Under the pieces are notes generated by a model. It did not search any database. It saw only the letters and a program-made list of their open reading frames with translations, and was not told the origin of the DNA. The translations under genes and the position numbers were made by a program. From Sinorhizobium sp. 6-70 (GTDB lineage Bacteria; Pseudomonadota; Alphaproteobacteria; Rhizobiales; Rhizobiaceae): 64,000 nt of DNA. The stretch spans positions 82,394-146,393 of the forward strand of contig NZ_JASKLS010000017.1 in assembly GCF_030124375.1 (NCBI RefSeq), written 5' to 3'. Below are positions 1-8,867 of the stretch, in pieces (position 1 is the stretch's first letter; every line of letters begins with the position of its first letter).

Positions 1-492
1 GCCGCCAACCACGCCGTAGAGGATGAAGCCGATCGACGGCGGAATGATCGGGCCGATGATCGAGGCGGACGCGATCAGCCCGCCGGCGCGCGCCGGATCG
101 TGGCCGCTTTTCAGCATCATCGGCAACAGGAGGGCGCCAAGCGCGGCCGCGTCGGCGACGGCAGAGCCCGAGAGGCTCGAAAGGATGCAGGCTGCGAAGA
201 TCGCGACGAATCCGAGCCCGCCGCGGATATGCCCGACCATCGCCATTGCCAGCGCGACGATGCGGCGGGAAAGGCCGCCGGTGTTCATCACCTCGCCGGC
301 GAGCAGGAAGAAGGGAACAGCCATCAGCGGGAAGCTGTCGGCGCCGTTCAAGACGTTCTGGGCGACGATCTGGGCGTCGAACAGCCCGAGGTAGAGCATC
401 AGCGCCACGCCGCTCAGGATAAGGGCGAAGGCGATCGGCACGCCGAGTGCCATGGGTCCGAGAAGCGCGCCGAGAAAGATGGTGACCGTCAT
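1..492 (-). CDS. dctM: TRAP transporter large permease DctM, N-terminal part (runs off the left edge)
   Basis: This is the membrane subunit that carries out sodium-driven uptake in a tripartite (TRAP) transporter, usually for C4-dicarboxylates or other organic acids. The frame is open from the ATG at 492 to base 1 (164 codons) and reads MTVTIFLGALLG at the start, then hydrophobic segments and the family-typical GPIIPPSIGFILYG stretch near the edge. It starts 10 bases after the dctQ stop, with GAGGCGGCG in front of the ATG, so the two genes are co-transcribed. A full DctM has about 425 residues, so roughly 60 percent lies outside the window. The substrate cannot be inferred from this part. Confidence 0.9.
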   Translation of the reverse strand, partial: MTVTIFLGALLGPMALGVPIAFALILSGVALMLYLGLFDAQIVAQNVLNGADSFPLMAVPFFLLAGEVMNTGGLSRRIVALAMAMVGHIRGGLGFVAIFAACILSSLSGSAVADAAALGALLLPMMLKSGHDPARAGGLIASASIIGPIIPPSIGFILYGVVGG

Positions 493-502
493 CGCCGCCT
501 CC

Positions 503-1066
503 TCAATGCTTCGGCGAGAGCTGCCCGAGCACGGGCTCGGGCAGATCGCCGAGGGCTGCCTCATCCTCGCTCTCGCGCACGAGGTCGGCCGTCGTCACGT
601 CGATACGGCCGGTCGCGATCGCGAAGGCGTCGGAAAGAAGGATCAGGAAGGCCGGGATGCCGAAGGCGAGACCGGCGCCATAGAAGAAGGCCATCGGAAT
701 GCCGGTCGCCGGCGCGCCGACATGGAGGTTGATCAGCGTCTGCGTCCAGCTGCCGCTGATCACCAGCCATGTGGCATAGAGCATCAGCGCATGGCCGCAA
801 AGCACGGCCGCCCTTGCCGCAGACGGCGGCAAGCGCTTGATGAGGGAGTCCACGCCAAGATGACCATGCTCGCGCATGGCAACGACGGCGCCGAGAAAGG
901 TGAGCCAGACGAAGAACATCCGCGACAGCTCCTCGGAAACCGTGATCCCCTGGTTGAAGGCGTAGCGCAGGACGACGTTGCCGAAGACAAGCACGACCAT
1001 GCCGGCGAGCAGCAGCGCGATCGTCACCTTCAGCGCGAAGAAATAGAAATCGATGATGCGGGCCAT
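503..1066 (-). CDS. dctQ: TRAP transporter small permease DctQ
   Basis: A 187-residue four-helix membrane protein of the DctQ family, which joins the large permease to the periplasmic binding protein. Visible traits are an N-terminal helix (about residues 8-30), the VVLRYAFNQGITVSEELSR segment typical of the family, the FLGAVVAMREHGHLGVD loop (about 57-73), and two further helices. The first ATG is preceded by GGGAGGAG about 8 bases upstream. Oddly, no binding-protein gene (dctP) lies between this gene and the divergent regulator. It may follow dctM to the left or be encoded elsewhere. Confidence 0.9.
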   Translation of the reverse strand: MARIIDFYFFALKVTIALLLAGMVVLVFGNVVLRYAFNQGITVSEELSRMFFVWLTFLGAVVAMREHGHLGVDSLIKRLPPSAARAAVLCGHALMLYATWLVISGSWTQTLINLHVGAPATGIPMAFFYGAGLAFGIPAFLILLSDAFAIATGRIDVTTADLVRESEDEAALGDLPEPVLGQLSPKH

Positions 1067-1450
1067 TCGCTCCTCCCAAAGCGATAGGGCGTACCGGCGG
1101 CACGTCGCGACGACGCGCCAGTGGCAGGCCTCCTCCTTCCAACGCGCGGCGGTTAGCCGGCGGCCGCCCCCGCGCTCCTCAGCGCCGTTCGGCAGTGGAG
1201 TTATAAAATGTACTAACTAGTTCGAATGTCAAGCGTCGTGCTATTGAAAGAGGATGATAACGTGAATATGACTTGAGCCATTGCTCTTGCGGGACACAGC
1301 TTCGGGTCGAAAATCGCAGATGGTTTTCGACGAGGCAGGCAGTCTCGGATCGCGAGACGAGGCGTCTCGGGCATTCATCGAGGCGCGTCGAGCCCGCAAG
1401 AAATAGGCATGATGATTCAATGGCCTGTCGGGCCGGGAAGCAGTGCGGAA
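1067..1450. promoter_or_regulatory. Divergent control region between dctQ and tetR with a palindrome at 1209-1228
   Basis: This 384-base gap holds no gene that I can support. An AT-richer patch around 1200-1230 is centred on the perfect 8-base palindrome AACTAGTT (1215-1222). The flanks extend it into a weaker dyad of about 20 bases. The position between a TetR-type gene and the transporter it faces is what is expected of a TetR operator. Assignment as an operator is inference. Confidence 0.4.
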
Positions 1451-2119
1451 ATGGCGGAGCGGCAGGGGAACGGCAGAAAGAACGACCCGCAGAGAACGCA
1501 GGAGGATATCCTTGCGGTAGCGACCGAAGAGTTTTCGACGCACGGGTTGGCCGGCGCGCGGGTGGATGCGATCGCCGAGCGCACGCGCACGTCGAAGCGG
1601 ATGATCTATTACTATTTCGGCAGCAAGGAGGGGCTCTACCTCGCCGTGCTCGAGCGCTCCTATCGCAGGATCCGCACGCTCGAGGCCGATCTCGAACTCG
1701 CCAACCTGCCGCCGGAAAAGGCGCTCAGAACATTGATCGAGACAACCTTCGACCACGACGAAACCAACCCGGATTTCGTCCGTCTGGTCAGCATCGAAAA
1801 TATTCACCACGCGGCGCACATGCTGCGATCGGAAGCGATCCGCGAACTCAATGTCTCGGTCATTCAGATGATAGAGGCCATCATCGCGCGCGGTCTCGCC
1901 GATGGAACCTTTCGCCGCAAGGCCGACCCGATCGACGTCCACATGCTGATCAGCGCCTTCTGCTTCTTTCGCGTCTCGAACCGCTACACGTTCGGCACGA
2001 TCTTCCGCCGTGATCTCTCGGAAGAGGCGACGATCGAACGACATCGCACGATGATTGCCGATGCAGTCATCAGTTACCTGAAATCGCCGGAAGGTGGGCC
2101 GATCACTCCGCCCGGTTAA
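1451..2119 (+). CDS. TetR/AcrR family transcriptional regulator
   Basis: About 222 residues from the ATG at 1451. An in-frame ATG at 1409 would add 14 residues that do not look family-like. The N-terminal helix-turn-helix is clear: QRTQEDILAVATEEF, then GLAGARVDAIAERT and SKRMIYYYFGSKEGLYLAVLE (about residues 12-60). The C-terminal ligand domain is of the type annotated TetR_C in rhizobial regulators next to organic-acid transporters. It is divergent from dctQM and converges with the alcohol dehydrogenase gene, sharing 4 bases at the stop codons. It probably controls the TRAP genes; the ligand is unknown. Confidence 0.88.
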   Translation: MAERQGNGRKNDPQRTQEDILAVATEEFSTHGLAGARVDAIAERTRTSKRMIYYYFGSKEGLYLAVLERSYRRIRTLEADLELANLPPEKALRTLIETTFDHDETNPDFVRLVSIENIHHAAHMLRSEAIRELNVSVIQMIEAIIARGLADGTFRRKADPIDVHMLISAFCFFRVSNRYTFGTIFRRDLSEEATIERHRTMIADAVISYLKSPEGGPITPPG

Positions 2120-3099
2120 GGAACGAGGACGGCGGCTCCGCTGAGTCTGCCGGCGCGAAGGTCGGCAAGGGCACGGTTGGCTTCATGAAGGGGATAGATG
2201 ACGGTGTGCGTCTCGACGCCGGCTTCCGCGGCGATTGCGAAAAACTCGCGGCCATCCCGGCGGGTGAGGTTGGCGACCGAAACCAGTTCGCGTTCGCCCC
2301 AAAGCACGGCATAGGGCATGGCGGGAATATCGCTCATGTGGATGCCGCCGCAGACCACACGGCCGCCCTTGCGCACTGCTTTCAGCGCCGCCGGCACGAG
2401 GTTTCCGACCGGTGCGAAGATGATCGCGGCGTCGAGCGGCTCCGGCGGCGGCTCGTCCGAACCGCCGGCCCAGACAGCGCCGAGGTCGAGGGCGAAGCGC
2501 CGCGCCGCCCTATCGTCCGGTCGGGTGAAGGCGTAGACCTGCCGGCCCTGCCAGACACAGATCTGGGCGATGATATGCGCGGCTGCGCCGAAGCCGTAGA
2601 TCCCGATCTTTCTGCCATCGCCGGCCCGCTTCAGTGAGCGCCAGCCGATAAGCCCCGCGCAAAGAAGAGGCGCGAGCGCGACCGGATCACCGCCGGGATC
2701 GAGATCGAACGCATAGTCCGCATCCGCGATGACATCGGTGGCGAAGCCGCCGTCGCGGGTATAGCCGGTGAACAGCGGATCGTCGCAAAGATTTTCGGCG
2801 CCCGACCGGCAATAGAGGCAGTGCTGGCAGGTATGGCCGAGCCAAGGGATCCCGGCGCGCCGCCCGATGCGTGCCGGATCGACGCCGGTGCCGACCGCTT
2901 CGATGATGCCGACGATCTCGTGGCCCGGAACGAGCGGCAGCTTCGGCCGCGGCAGGTCGCCGTCGACCACGTGCAGATCGGTGCGGCAGACGGCGCAGGC
3001 CTCGACGCGCAGCCGGATCTCACCGGCACGCGGTTCCGGGAGCGGCCGTTCCACCGCTTTCAACGGTTCCCCGATCCTCTCAAGGACCATCGCGCGCAT
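2116..3099 (-). CDS. Zinc-dependent alcohol dehydrogenase family protein
   Basis: A 327-residue medium-chain dehydrogenase/reductase. Catalytic zinc ligands are visible as Cys38 and the GHE motif at 59-61. The structural zinc lobe has four cysteines at about 91, 94, 97 and 105 (CQHCLYC then C). The nucleotide-binding fold contains GIYGFGAAAH around 165-174. Compared with classical ADHs it is slightly short and resembles AdhA-type proteins that reduce or oxidise short alcohols. AAGGAGG lies 9 bases ahead of the ATG. It is a single gene between tetR (convergent) and the Nudix gene (divergent). The substrate is not predictable. Confidence 0.85.
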   Translation of the reverse strand: MRAMVLERIGEPLKAVERPLPEPRAGEIRLRVEACAVCRTDLHVVDGDLPRPKLPLVPGHEIVGIIEAVGTGVDPARIGRRAGIPWLGHTCQHCLYCRSGAENLCDDPLFTGYTRDGGFATDVIADADYAFDLDPGGDPVALAPLLCAGLIGWRSLKRAGDGRKIGIYGFGAAAHIIAQICVWQGRQVYAFTRPDDRAARRFALDLGAVWAGGSDEPPPEPLDAAIIFAPVGNLVPAALKAVRKGGRVVCGGIHMSDIPAMPYAVLWGERELVSVANLTRRDGREFFAIAAEAGVETHTVIYPLHEANRALADLRAGRLSGAAVLVP

Positions 3100-3208
3100 C
3101 GGCTTTAGCCTCCTTGAAGTTGCAAAGGTCGCGATTGCCGCTCGCTCTGTTCGAAATGCGGCTCAGCAATGATATCCTCTCGGGCGACGGACGTCGAAAG
3201 GATCGCAA

Positions 3209-3688
3209 ATGCCGAAGAGAAGCGCAGGCATCCTGCTCTACCAGTACGACGGCGAGGCGTTGCGTGTCCTGCTTGTCCACCCCGGCGGTCCGTTCTGGAG
3301 CAACAGGGATGCTGGGGCGTGGTCTATCCCGAAGGGGGAATATGACTCGGACGAACAGCCGGAGGCGGCTGCACGGCGCGAGTTCCTCGAGGAAACCGGC
3401 ATCGCGATGAACGGGGCGTTGGAGCTCCTTGGCGAGCTGCGCCAGAAGGGCGGCAAGCTGGTCACCGCCTTCGCCGGCGAAAGCGATGTCGACATCACCG
3501 ATATCCGCAGCAATATGTTCGAAATGGAATGGCCGCCGCGCAGCGGCAAGACACAGGCTTTTCCGGAGGTCGATCGTGCGGGATGGTTTAGCCTGCCGGA
3601 GGCGCGGGAGAAGATAAACGCGTCCCAGCGGCCGTTTCTCGATCACCTTGAAACATTGCGTAGCAACGCGCCGCCGTTGCCCGAGTGA
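3209..3688 (+). CDS. Nudix hydrolase
   Basis: A 159-residue Nudix protein. The Nudix box G-x5-E-x7-RE-x2-EE-x-G is complete at about residues 43-64 (GEYDSDE through REFLEETG), so the metal-binding glutamates are all present. It starts SAGILLYQYDGEALRVLLVHPGGPFW, the pattern seen in NTP pyrophosphohydrolases including RNA repair enzymes. AAAGGA precedes the ATG. It is divergent from the alcohol dehydrogenase with 109 bases between the start codons. The exact nucleotide substrate cannot be read from sequence; a housecleaning role is usual for the family. Confidence 0.9.
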   Translation: MPKRSAGILLYQYDGEALRVLLVHPGGPFWSNRDAGAWSIPKGEYDSDEQPEAAARREFLEETGIAMNGALELLGELRQKGGKLVTAFAGESDVDITDIRSNMFEMEWPPRSGKTQAFPEVDRAGWFSLPEAREKINASQRPFLDHLETLRSNAPPLPE

Positions 3689-4372
3689 CTTCAGCAAGTG
3701 CACGCCAATTCGGCGCGCGCGCTGGTGGTCAATCCGCGGCCGCACGGTCAGTACGCCTTTGACGAAGGCCGGCTCGGTCCTGTCGCTATCGACGCCGGAT
3801 GGCATCGTGCACGGCATCGATGGAATTGCCTGATGGCACTATTCCTGCCCTCCAGGGCGCCTCAGCAGTTCGATTACGACATCGCCGCCCGCGAGGTTTG
3901 GTTGCTGAAATGCGCCCCGGGTCCGGATCGTCACGAGATGGATGGCGCGGTGGGCATCGGGGTAACCCGTTCCTGCCCGGACGCAATTATCGGCGATATC
4001 GACGATTCCAAGCCGATAATGCCGTTGTGCTTTGATACCCCCAGTTCTTTCCAAGGAGCGAAAGACTGCGATTCAGGCAGGAGGGCCCGCGTATACAGAT
4101 CAGTGTGCTGTAATACGTTCACCAGGTAGGTGTATACCTAAATTACATTTAGTTAATGAACAAAGTTTAAGAAGATCTATCTCGGGTTAGATAATAGTAT
4201 TTGCAAGTAACGTCTGCGGATAATTGCGTGCGCGAATGCATGGCGGCTCTACCTTACGCATGACGGCGGACCGCCGCCAATTGGGATCCGGCGGCGCGAT
4301 ACGGTTCGTGGCGCTGCCGCTCCATCAGGCGCTAGATCGTCGGCGACGGTAGCCATCCAGGGAGAGTGCGGC
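3689..4372. other. 684-base stretch without a convincing gene; AT-rich upstream region of the RND operon
   Basis: Open frames exist on both strands between 3698 and 4129, but none shows recognisable motifs, codon bias or a good ribosome-binding site. The last 250 bases are much richer in A and T than the surroundings and probably hold the promoter of the efflux operon. A palindrome TAGGT-N4-ACCTA sits at 4127-4140 and could be an operator. No regulator gene for the pump is adjacent. The first half could be a decayed gene, which I cannot identify. Confidence 0.4.
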
Positions 4373-5578
4373 ATGTCCAGCCGGCTTGCCATTGCAATGG
4401 TCGTTCTGGCATCGACACTGGCCGGCATCGCCGTGTCGCCCGTTATTTCGAAAATTCCGGGGATGGTGCGCGTTAACCCAGCCGCCGACGCCAGCACAGG
4501 ACCTCAGGTCGGCGGATCGTCTGGCAAGACCGTCGGGAAAGCTCCGGCCCGGGCCGGCGGTGCGGCGGTTCAGGTCGTGGAGGTGAAGAAAGAGGACCTC
4601 CCGGTCATAATCAGCACCTTCGCCAATGTACAGGCCCCGGAAACGGTGGCGGTGAACGCCCGCATATCGAGCCAGATCACAGGCATCCACGTCAAGGACG
4701 GTCAGATGGTCAAGGCGGACGATCTCCTGTTCTCGCTCGACGACCGCGCCTTCAAGGCACAGCTCAGCCGCGACGAAGCCATCCTGGCCAAGGACACCGC
4801 CCTGCTTGCCGATGCTGAGATCGAACTCGATCGGGCGAGAACGTTGCGCGACGACAAGAGTGGCACGCAGCAGTCCTATGATACCGCGTTGTCGACCGAA
4901 CAATCCGACAAAGCCACGGTCGCCGCGGACCAGGCGACTGTCGAGGCCGACAAAGTGTCGCTCGCCTTCACGAAGATCCGGGCGCCGATCAGCGGCCGGC
5001 TCGGCGCCATCCAGGTCACGGTGGGCGATCTCGTCGATACGCCCAGCGGCGCGTCGCCGGCGAGCCTGGTCACCATCACCGCAATCGATCCGATCGAGGT
5101 CGCATTCCATCTACCGGAAAAGGATCTGCAAGGCTTCAAGGCTCGGCTCGAGTCGGGAGCACCACCACAGGTTAAAGCCCGGCTGGCCGGCACCGGTGAG
5201 GTGATCGGCGAGGGCGTGCTCGACTTCATCGATTCCGCCGTGGATGCGGCAACGGGGACCGTGATGATGCGCGCGAAATTCGACAACGGCGGGCAGAAGC
5301 TCTGGCCGGGCCAATATGTTGATGTCGACGTCGAGGAGAAGATCCTTCCCCAAACGGCCGTCATTCCGGCCGTCGCGGTCCAATCCGGCCAGAAAGGTGA
5401 CTTCGTCTATCGGCTGACGGATGACGACAGAGTGGAGCTCCGGCCCGTGGTCGTCGCAGCGAATGACGGGCGCGACGCCGCGATCAGTTCCGGCCTTGCG
5501 GCCGGTGACAAGGTCGTCACGGAAGGACAACTCGATCTCAAGGCGGGCGACAAGGCCCGGATCGCAGAGCAGCGCTGA
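4373..5578 (+). CDS. RND efflux periplasmic adaptor (membrane fusion) protein
   Basis: A 401-residue membrane-fusion protein of the MdtA/AcrA type that links an inner-membrane RND pump to an outer-membrane channel. It has one N-terminal hydrophobic anchor (about residues 5-27) and a low-complexity Gly/Ala linker. The lipoyl-like half motif follows (QITGIHVKDGQMVKADDLLFSLD), then an alpha-helical hairpin, a second lipoyl half (IRAPISGRLGAIQVTVGDLVD), and the beta-barrel with WPGQYVDVDV. The ATG at 4373 has GGGAG upstream. The permease gene follows. No outer-membrane factor is encoded in the window. Confidence 0.93.
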   Translation: MSSRLAIAMVVLASTLAGIAVSPVISKIPGMVRVNPAADASTGPQVGGSSGKTVGKAPARAGGAAVQVVEVKKEDLPVIISTFANVQAPETVAVNARISSQITGIHVKDGQMVKADDLLFSLDDRAFKAQLSRDEAILAKDTALLADAEIELDRARTLRDDKSGTQQSYDTALSTEQSDKATVAADQATVEADKVSLAFTKIRAPISGRLGAIQVTVGDLVDTPSGASPASLVTITAIDPIEVAFHLPEKDLQGFKARLESGAPPQVKARLAGTGEVIGEGVLDFIDSAVDAATGTVMMRAKFDNGGQKLWPGQYVDVDVEEKILPQTAVIPAVAVQSGQKGDFVYRLTDDDRVELRPVVVAANDGRDAAISSGLAAGDKVVTEGQLDLKAGDKARIAEQR

Positions 5579-5671
5579 TCCGGGCAGGTGATCCGCGTTG
5601 AGAAGCAGGATCCGGAAGAGGGCGGCGCGACGGCCGAACAAGATTTGGAGGCAAGGCAAGGAAAAACGATC

Positions 5672-8600
5672 ATGTCGATTTCCGAATTCTGCATTCGCCG
5701 TCCCGTCGCAACGCTGCTGATGTCGTTGGCGCTCGTCGCTGCAGGTCTCTTCGCCTACGCTGTCCTTCCCGTCGCCGCGTTGCCGCGGACCGATTTTCCG
5801 GTGATCAACGTCTCCGCGACCCTGCCCGGCGCATCCCCCGAGACGATGGCGACATCCGTTGCAACGCCGCTCATCAAGCAGTTCGACACGATCGCCGGAA
5901 TCGACAACATATCGACGACGAACGCGCTTGGTTCGACGTCAATATCCATCCAGTTCGCGCTCAACCGGGATATCGATGCCGCCGCCGCCGATGTGCAGGC
6001 GGCCATTACCCGAACGCTGCGTGTACTGCCGCAGGACATGCCCTCGCCGCCAAGCTTTCGCAAGGTGAACCCGGCGGATGCGCCGGTGCTGCTGCTCGCA
6101 TTGAAGAGCGATACGGTGCCGCTCACCAAGCTCGATGCCTTGGCCGAGCAGGTGATCTCGCCGGCGCTGTCGACCCTCGACGGCGTCGCGGAAGTGTCGA
6201 TCTTCGGCAGCCAGCAATTTGCCGTCCGGATCGAGATCGATCCCGACGCGCTCGCCGCCCGCGGCATTTCGCTTAACGCTCTCAAGGCGGCCGTCGTGGC
6301 GGCAAACGACGATTCGCCGCTCGGCACCGTTCAGTCGACCGGGCGGCAGATGACGATCGTCGCCGACACGCAACTCGACAATGCCGCCGCCTTCTCCAGG
6401 CTGATCATCAAGAGCGCGGACGGCAAGGCCGTTCGGCTCGGCGACGTGACCAAGGTCATCGACTCGGTTGCGAACACTCAGACCGCCAGCTGGCATGACG
6501 GCTCGCGCGCGATCATCCTTGCCGTCCAGCGCCAGCCGGACGCGAATACCGTGGCCGTGGTCGACAAGGTGAAGGCGATGCTGCCCTCGTTCCGCCAGTC
6601 TCTGCCGGCGGCAGCGTCGCTGGAGATGCTCAACGACCGCTCCCAGTCGGTGCGCGGCGCCGTCCACGATGTGGAATTCACCCTCGCCATCACGATCGGG
6701 TCGGTGATCCTGGTGATCTTCCTCTTCGTGCGTCGGCTATGGGCAACGCTGATCCCGGCCTTTGCCGTGCCGATCTCGATCATCGCCACCTTCGCGGTGA
6801 TGTATCTCTTCGGCTTCTCCGTCGACAATATCTCGCTGATGGCGCTGACCCTCTCCGTCGGTCTCGTGGTGGACGACGCCATCGTCATGCTGGAGAACAT
6901 CGTCCGGCACATGGCGAAGACGGGACAGCGCGCCTTCGAAGCGGCGATATCGGCTTCACGCGAGATCGGCTTCACCATCATCGCGATCTCGCTGTCGCTT
7001 GTCGCCGTGTTCATCCCGGTGCTCCTGATGGGCGGCGTTATCGGCCGGATCTTCAACGAATTCGCAATGGTCGTCACGATTGCAATTCTCGCCTCCGCAT
7101 TCGTCTCCCTGACGCTGACGCCCATGCTCGCCGCACGCCTGCCGGAGGCGCGCAAGCGTGACGAGGAAAGGAACGGGCTCGATGCGCTGCTCGAGCGCGG
7201 CTTCGAGGCGATGCTCAGCGGATACGAGCGTCTGCTGACACTCTGCATGCGCCACCGCTTCGCTGTCCTGATCCTGTTCCTCGTGACTATCGGGCTGACG
7301 GTCTACCAAGTGAGGACGACCCCCAAGGGCTTCTTCCCGCAGGAGGATATCGGCCAACTTCAGGTGGCGACGCAGGCGCGGCCGGACATCTCCTTTGCCG
7401 CCATGTCGGCGCTGCAGGCCAAGGTCGAAGATGTGTTTGCGCGTTCGCCCTATGTCGCGCACGTGGCTAGCTCGGTCGGCACGGGCGGGTCCTCGGCTTC
7501 GAATTCGGGAAGGCTCTTCGTCGAATTGAAACCGACGAGAGAGCGACCGGCATTGCCCAGGATCCTTTCCGAACTGCGTTCGCAACTCGGCGACATCGCC
7601 GGTATCAAGAGCTACATCACGCCCGTGCAGAACCTCTCCGTAGGGGCACGCAGCTCCGCCAGCCAATACCAACTCGTCGTGCAGAGTCTGGATCAAGGCT
7701 TGATGAACGACTGGGCGGACAAGCTGACGGAAGCGATGCGGCAGGACCGCGCCTTCTTCACCGATGTGAACTCCGATCTGCAGAACAATGCGCCCCAGGC
7801 AGAGCTTGTGATCGACCGCGACAAGGCCTCCGCACTCGGCATCACGGCGGACGTGCTGCGCTCGACGCTTTATGGCGGCTTCGGCTCGGAGCAGATTTCG
7901 ACCATCTACGCCTCCGGTGACAGCTACGAGGTGATCATGGAGCTTGATCCGGCGAAGAACTGGTCTGCGGCCGCGCTTGCCGAACTGCAGGTGCCCACCG
8001 CCGCCAACACACTGGTGCCGCTCGGCGCATTTGCGCGCATCGACACGTCTCCTGGGCCGCTCACTGTCAACCAGCTCGGGCAATTGCCGGCCGTCACCAT
8101 CTCCTACAACCTGCCGGCCGGCGTGGCGCTGGGCGACAGCGTCGACGAGATCAGCCGTCTGAAGACCGAAATCGGCATGCCGTCGGAGGTTACGACACGC
8201 TTTTACGGCACGGCGCAGCTCTTCCAGGATGCGATGTCCAACCAGGTCTGGCTCATCCTCGGAGCGATCCTCACCATCTATATCGTTCTCGGCATTCTCT
8301 ACGAAAGCTTCATCCATCCGCTGACGATCCTGTCCGGCCTACCCTCGGCAGCCTCGGGCGCTCTCGTCGCGATCAGCCTCTCCGGCTTCGACCTGTCGAT
8401 CATTGCGGTGATCGGGTTGCTGATGCTGATCGGCATCGTCAAAAAGAATGCAATCATGATGATCGATGTTGCGTTGTCGTTGCAACGTGGCGGCCTGGCG
8501 GTTGAAGATGCGATACACCGGGCCTGCCTTATGCGGTTCCGTCCGATCATGATGACGACCCTCGCCGCGCTGATGGGCACGCTTCCGATCGCGCTCGGCA

Positions 8601-8833
8601 CTGGCGCCAGTGCCGAGCTTCGCCAGCCGCTTGGTATCGCCGTCGTTGGCGGCTTGCTCGTCTCACAGCCGCTGACGCTGTTCGTGACGCCAGTGATCTA
8701 CATCTACATGGAAAAGCTCGCCGTCCGCGCCAAGCGGCTGTTCAACAGAAGCATGGCCGATTTCGGTCAGAGCCGATACGACCTTTCGCACGAGCACAAT
8801 GACCATTTCCCTGCCGAACCATCTGACGGCTGA
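5672..8833 (+). CDS. RND efflux permease (AcrB/MdtB-MdtC family)
   Basis: A 1053-residue inner-membrane proton-driven exporter, the usual length for hydrophobe/amphiphile RND pumps. The start at 5672 gives MSISEFCIRRPVATLLM, the family-typical N-terminus; the in-frame codons upstream (from 5588) are leader sequence. The proton-relay pair in TM4 is present in LSVGLVVDDAIVMLENI. Two large periplasmic loops and the internal repeat are apparent, and the end has the typical GIVKKNAIMMIDVAL segment of TM10. It follows the adaptor gene after 93 bases and probably forms an operon with it. Substrates are unknown; MdtBC relatives export bile salts, novobiocin and flavonoid-like compounds. Confidence 0.93.
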   Translation: MSISEFCIRRPVATLLMSLALVAAGLFAYAVLPVAALPRTDFPVINVSATLPGASPETMATSVATPLIKQFDTIAGIDNISTTNALGSTSISIQFALNRDIDAAAADVQAAITRTLRVLPQDMPSPPSFRKVNPADAPVLLLALKSDTVPLTKLDALAEQVISPALSTLDGVAEVSIFGSQQFAVRIEIDPDALAARGISLNALKAAVVAANDDSPLGTVQSTGRQMTIVADTQLDNAAAFSRLIIKSADGKAVRLGDVTKVIDSVANTQTASWHDGSRAIILAVQRQPDANTVAVVDKVKAMLPSFRQSLPAAASLEMLNDRSQSVRGAVHDVEFTLAITIGSVILVIFLFVRRLWATLIPAFAVPISIIATFAVMYLFGFSVDNISLMALTLSVGLVVDDAIVMLENIVRHMAKTGQRAFEAAISASREIGFTIIAISLSLVAVFIPVLLMGGVIGRIFNEFAMVVTIAILASAFVSLTLTPMLAARLPEARKRDEERNGLDALLERGFEAMLSGYERLLTLCMRHRFAVLILFLVTIGLTVYQVRTTPKGFFPQEDIGQLQVATQARPDISFAAMSALQAKVEDVFARSPYVAHVASSVGTGGSSASNSGRLFVELKPTRERPALPRILSELRSQLGDIAGIKSYITPVQNLSVGARSSASQYQLVVQSLDQGLMNDWADKLTEAMRQDRAFFTDVNSDLQNNAPQAELVIDRDKASALGITADVLRSTLYGGFGSEQISTIYASGDSYEVIMELDPAKNWSAAALAELQVPTAANTLVPLGAFARIDTSPGPLTVNQLGQLPAVTISYNLPAGVALGDSVDEISRLKTEIGMPSEVTTRFYGTAQLFQDAMSNQVWLILGAILTIYIVLGILYESFIHPLTILSGLPSAASGALVAISLSGFDLSIIAVIGLLMLIGIVKKNAIMMIDVALSLQRGGLAVEDAIHRACLMRFRPIMMTTLAALMGTLPIALGTGASAELRQPLGIAVVGGLLVSQPLTLFVTPVIYIYMEKLAVRAKRLFNRSMADFGQSRYDLSHEHNDHFPAEPSDG

Positions 8834-8867
8834 TCTCAGTGACCGGGCGCTATTGGAAGTGCGGCAC

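Noticed and set aside
100..1087. Long plus-strand open frames opposite the TRAP genes
   Set aside because: They are mirror frames of GC-rich genes, with Arg/Gly/Ala-rich products and no motifs; dctQ and dctM explain the region.
3698..4129. 143-codon plus-strand open frame after the Nudix gene
   Set aside because: No recognisable domain, no ribosome site, and overlapping frames on the other strand are equally poor. Treated as non-coding or decayed.
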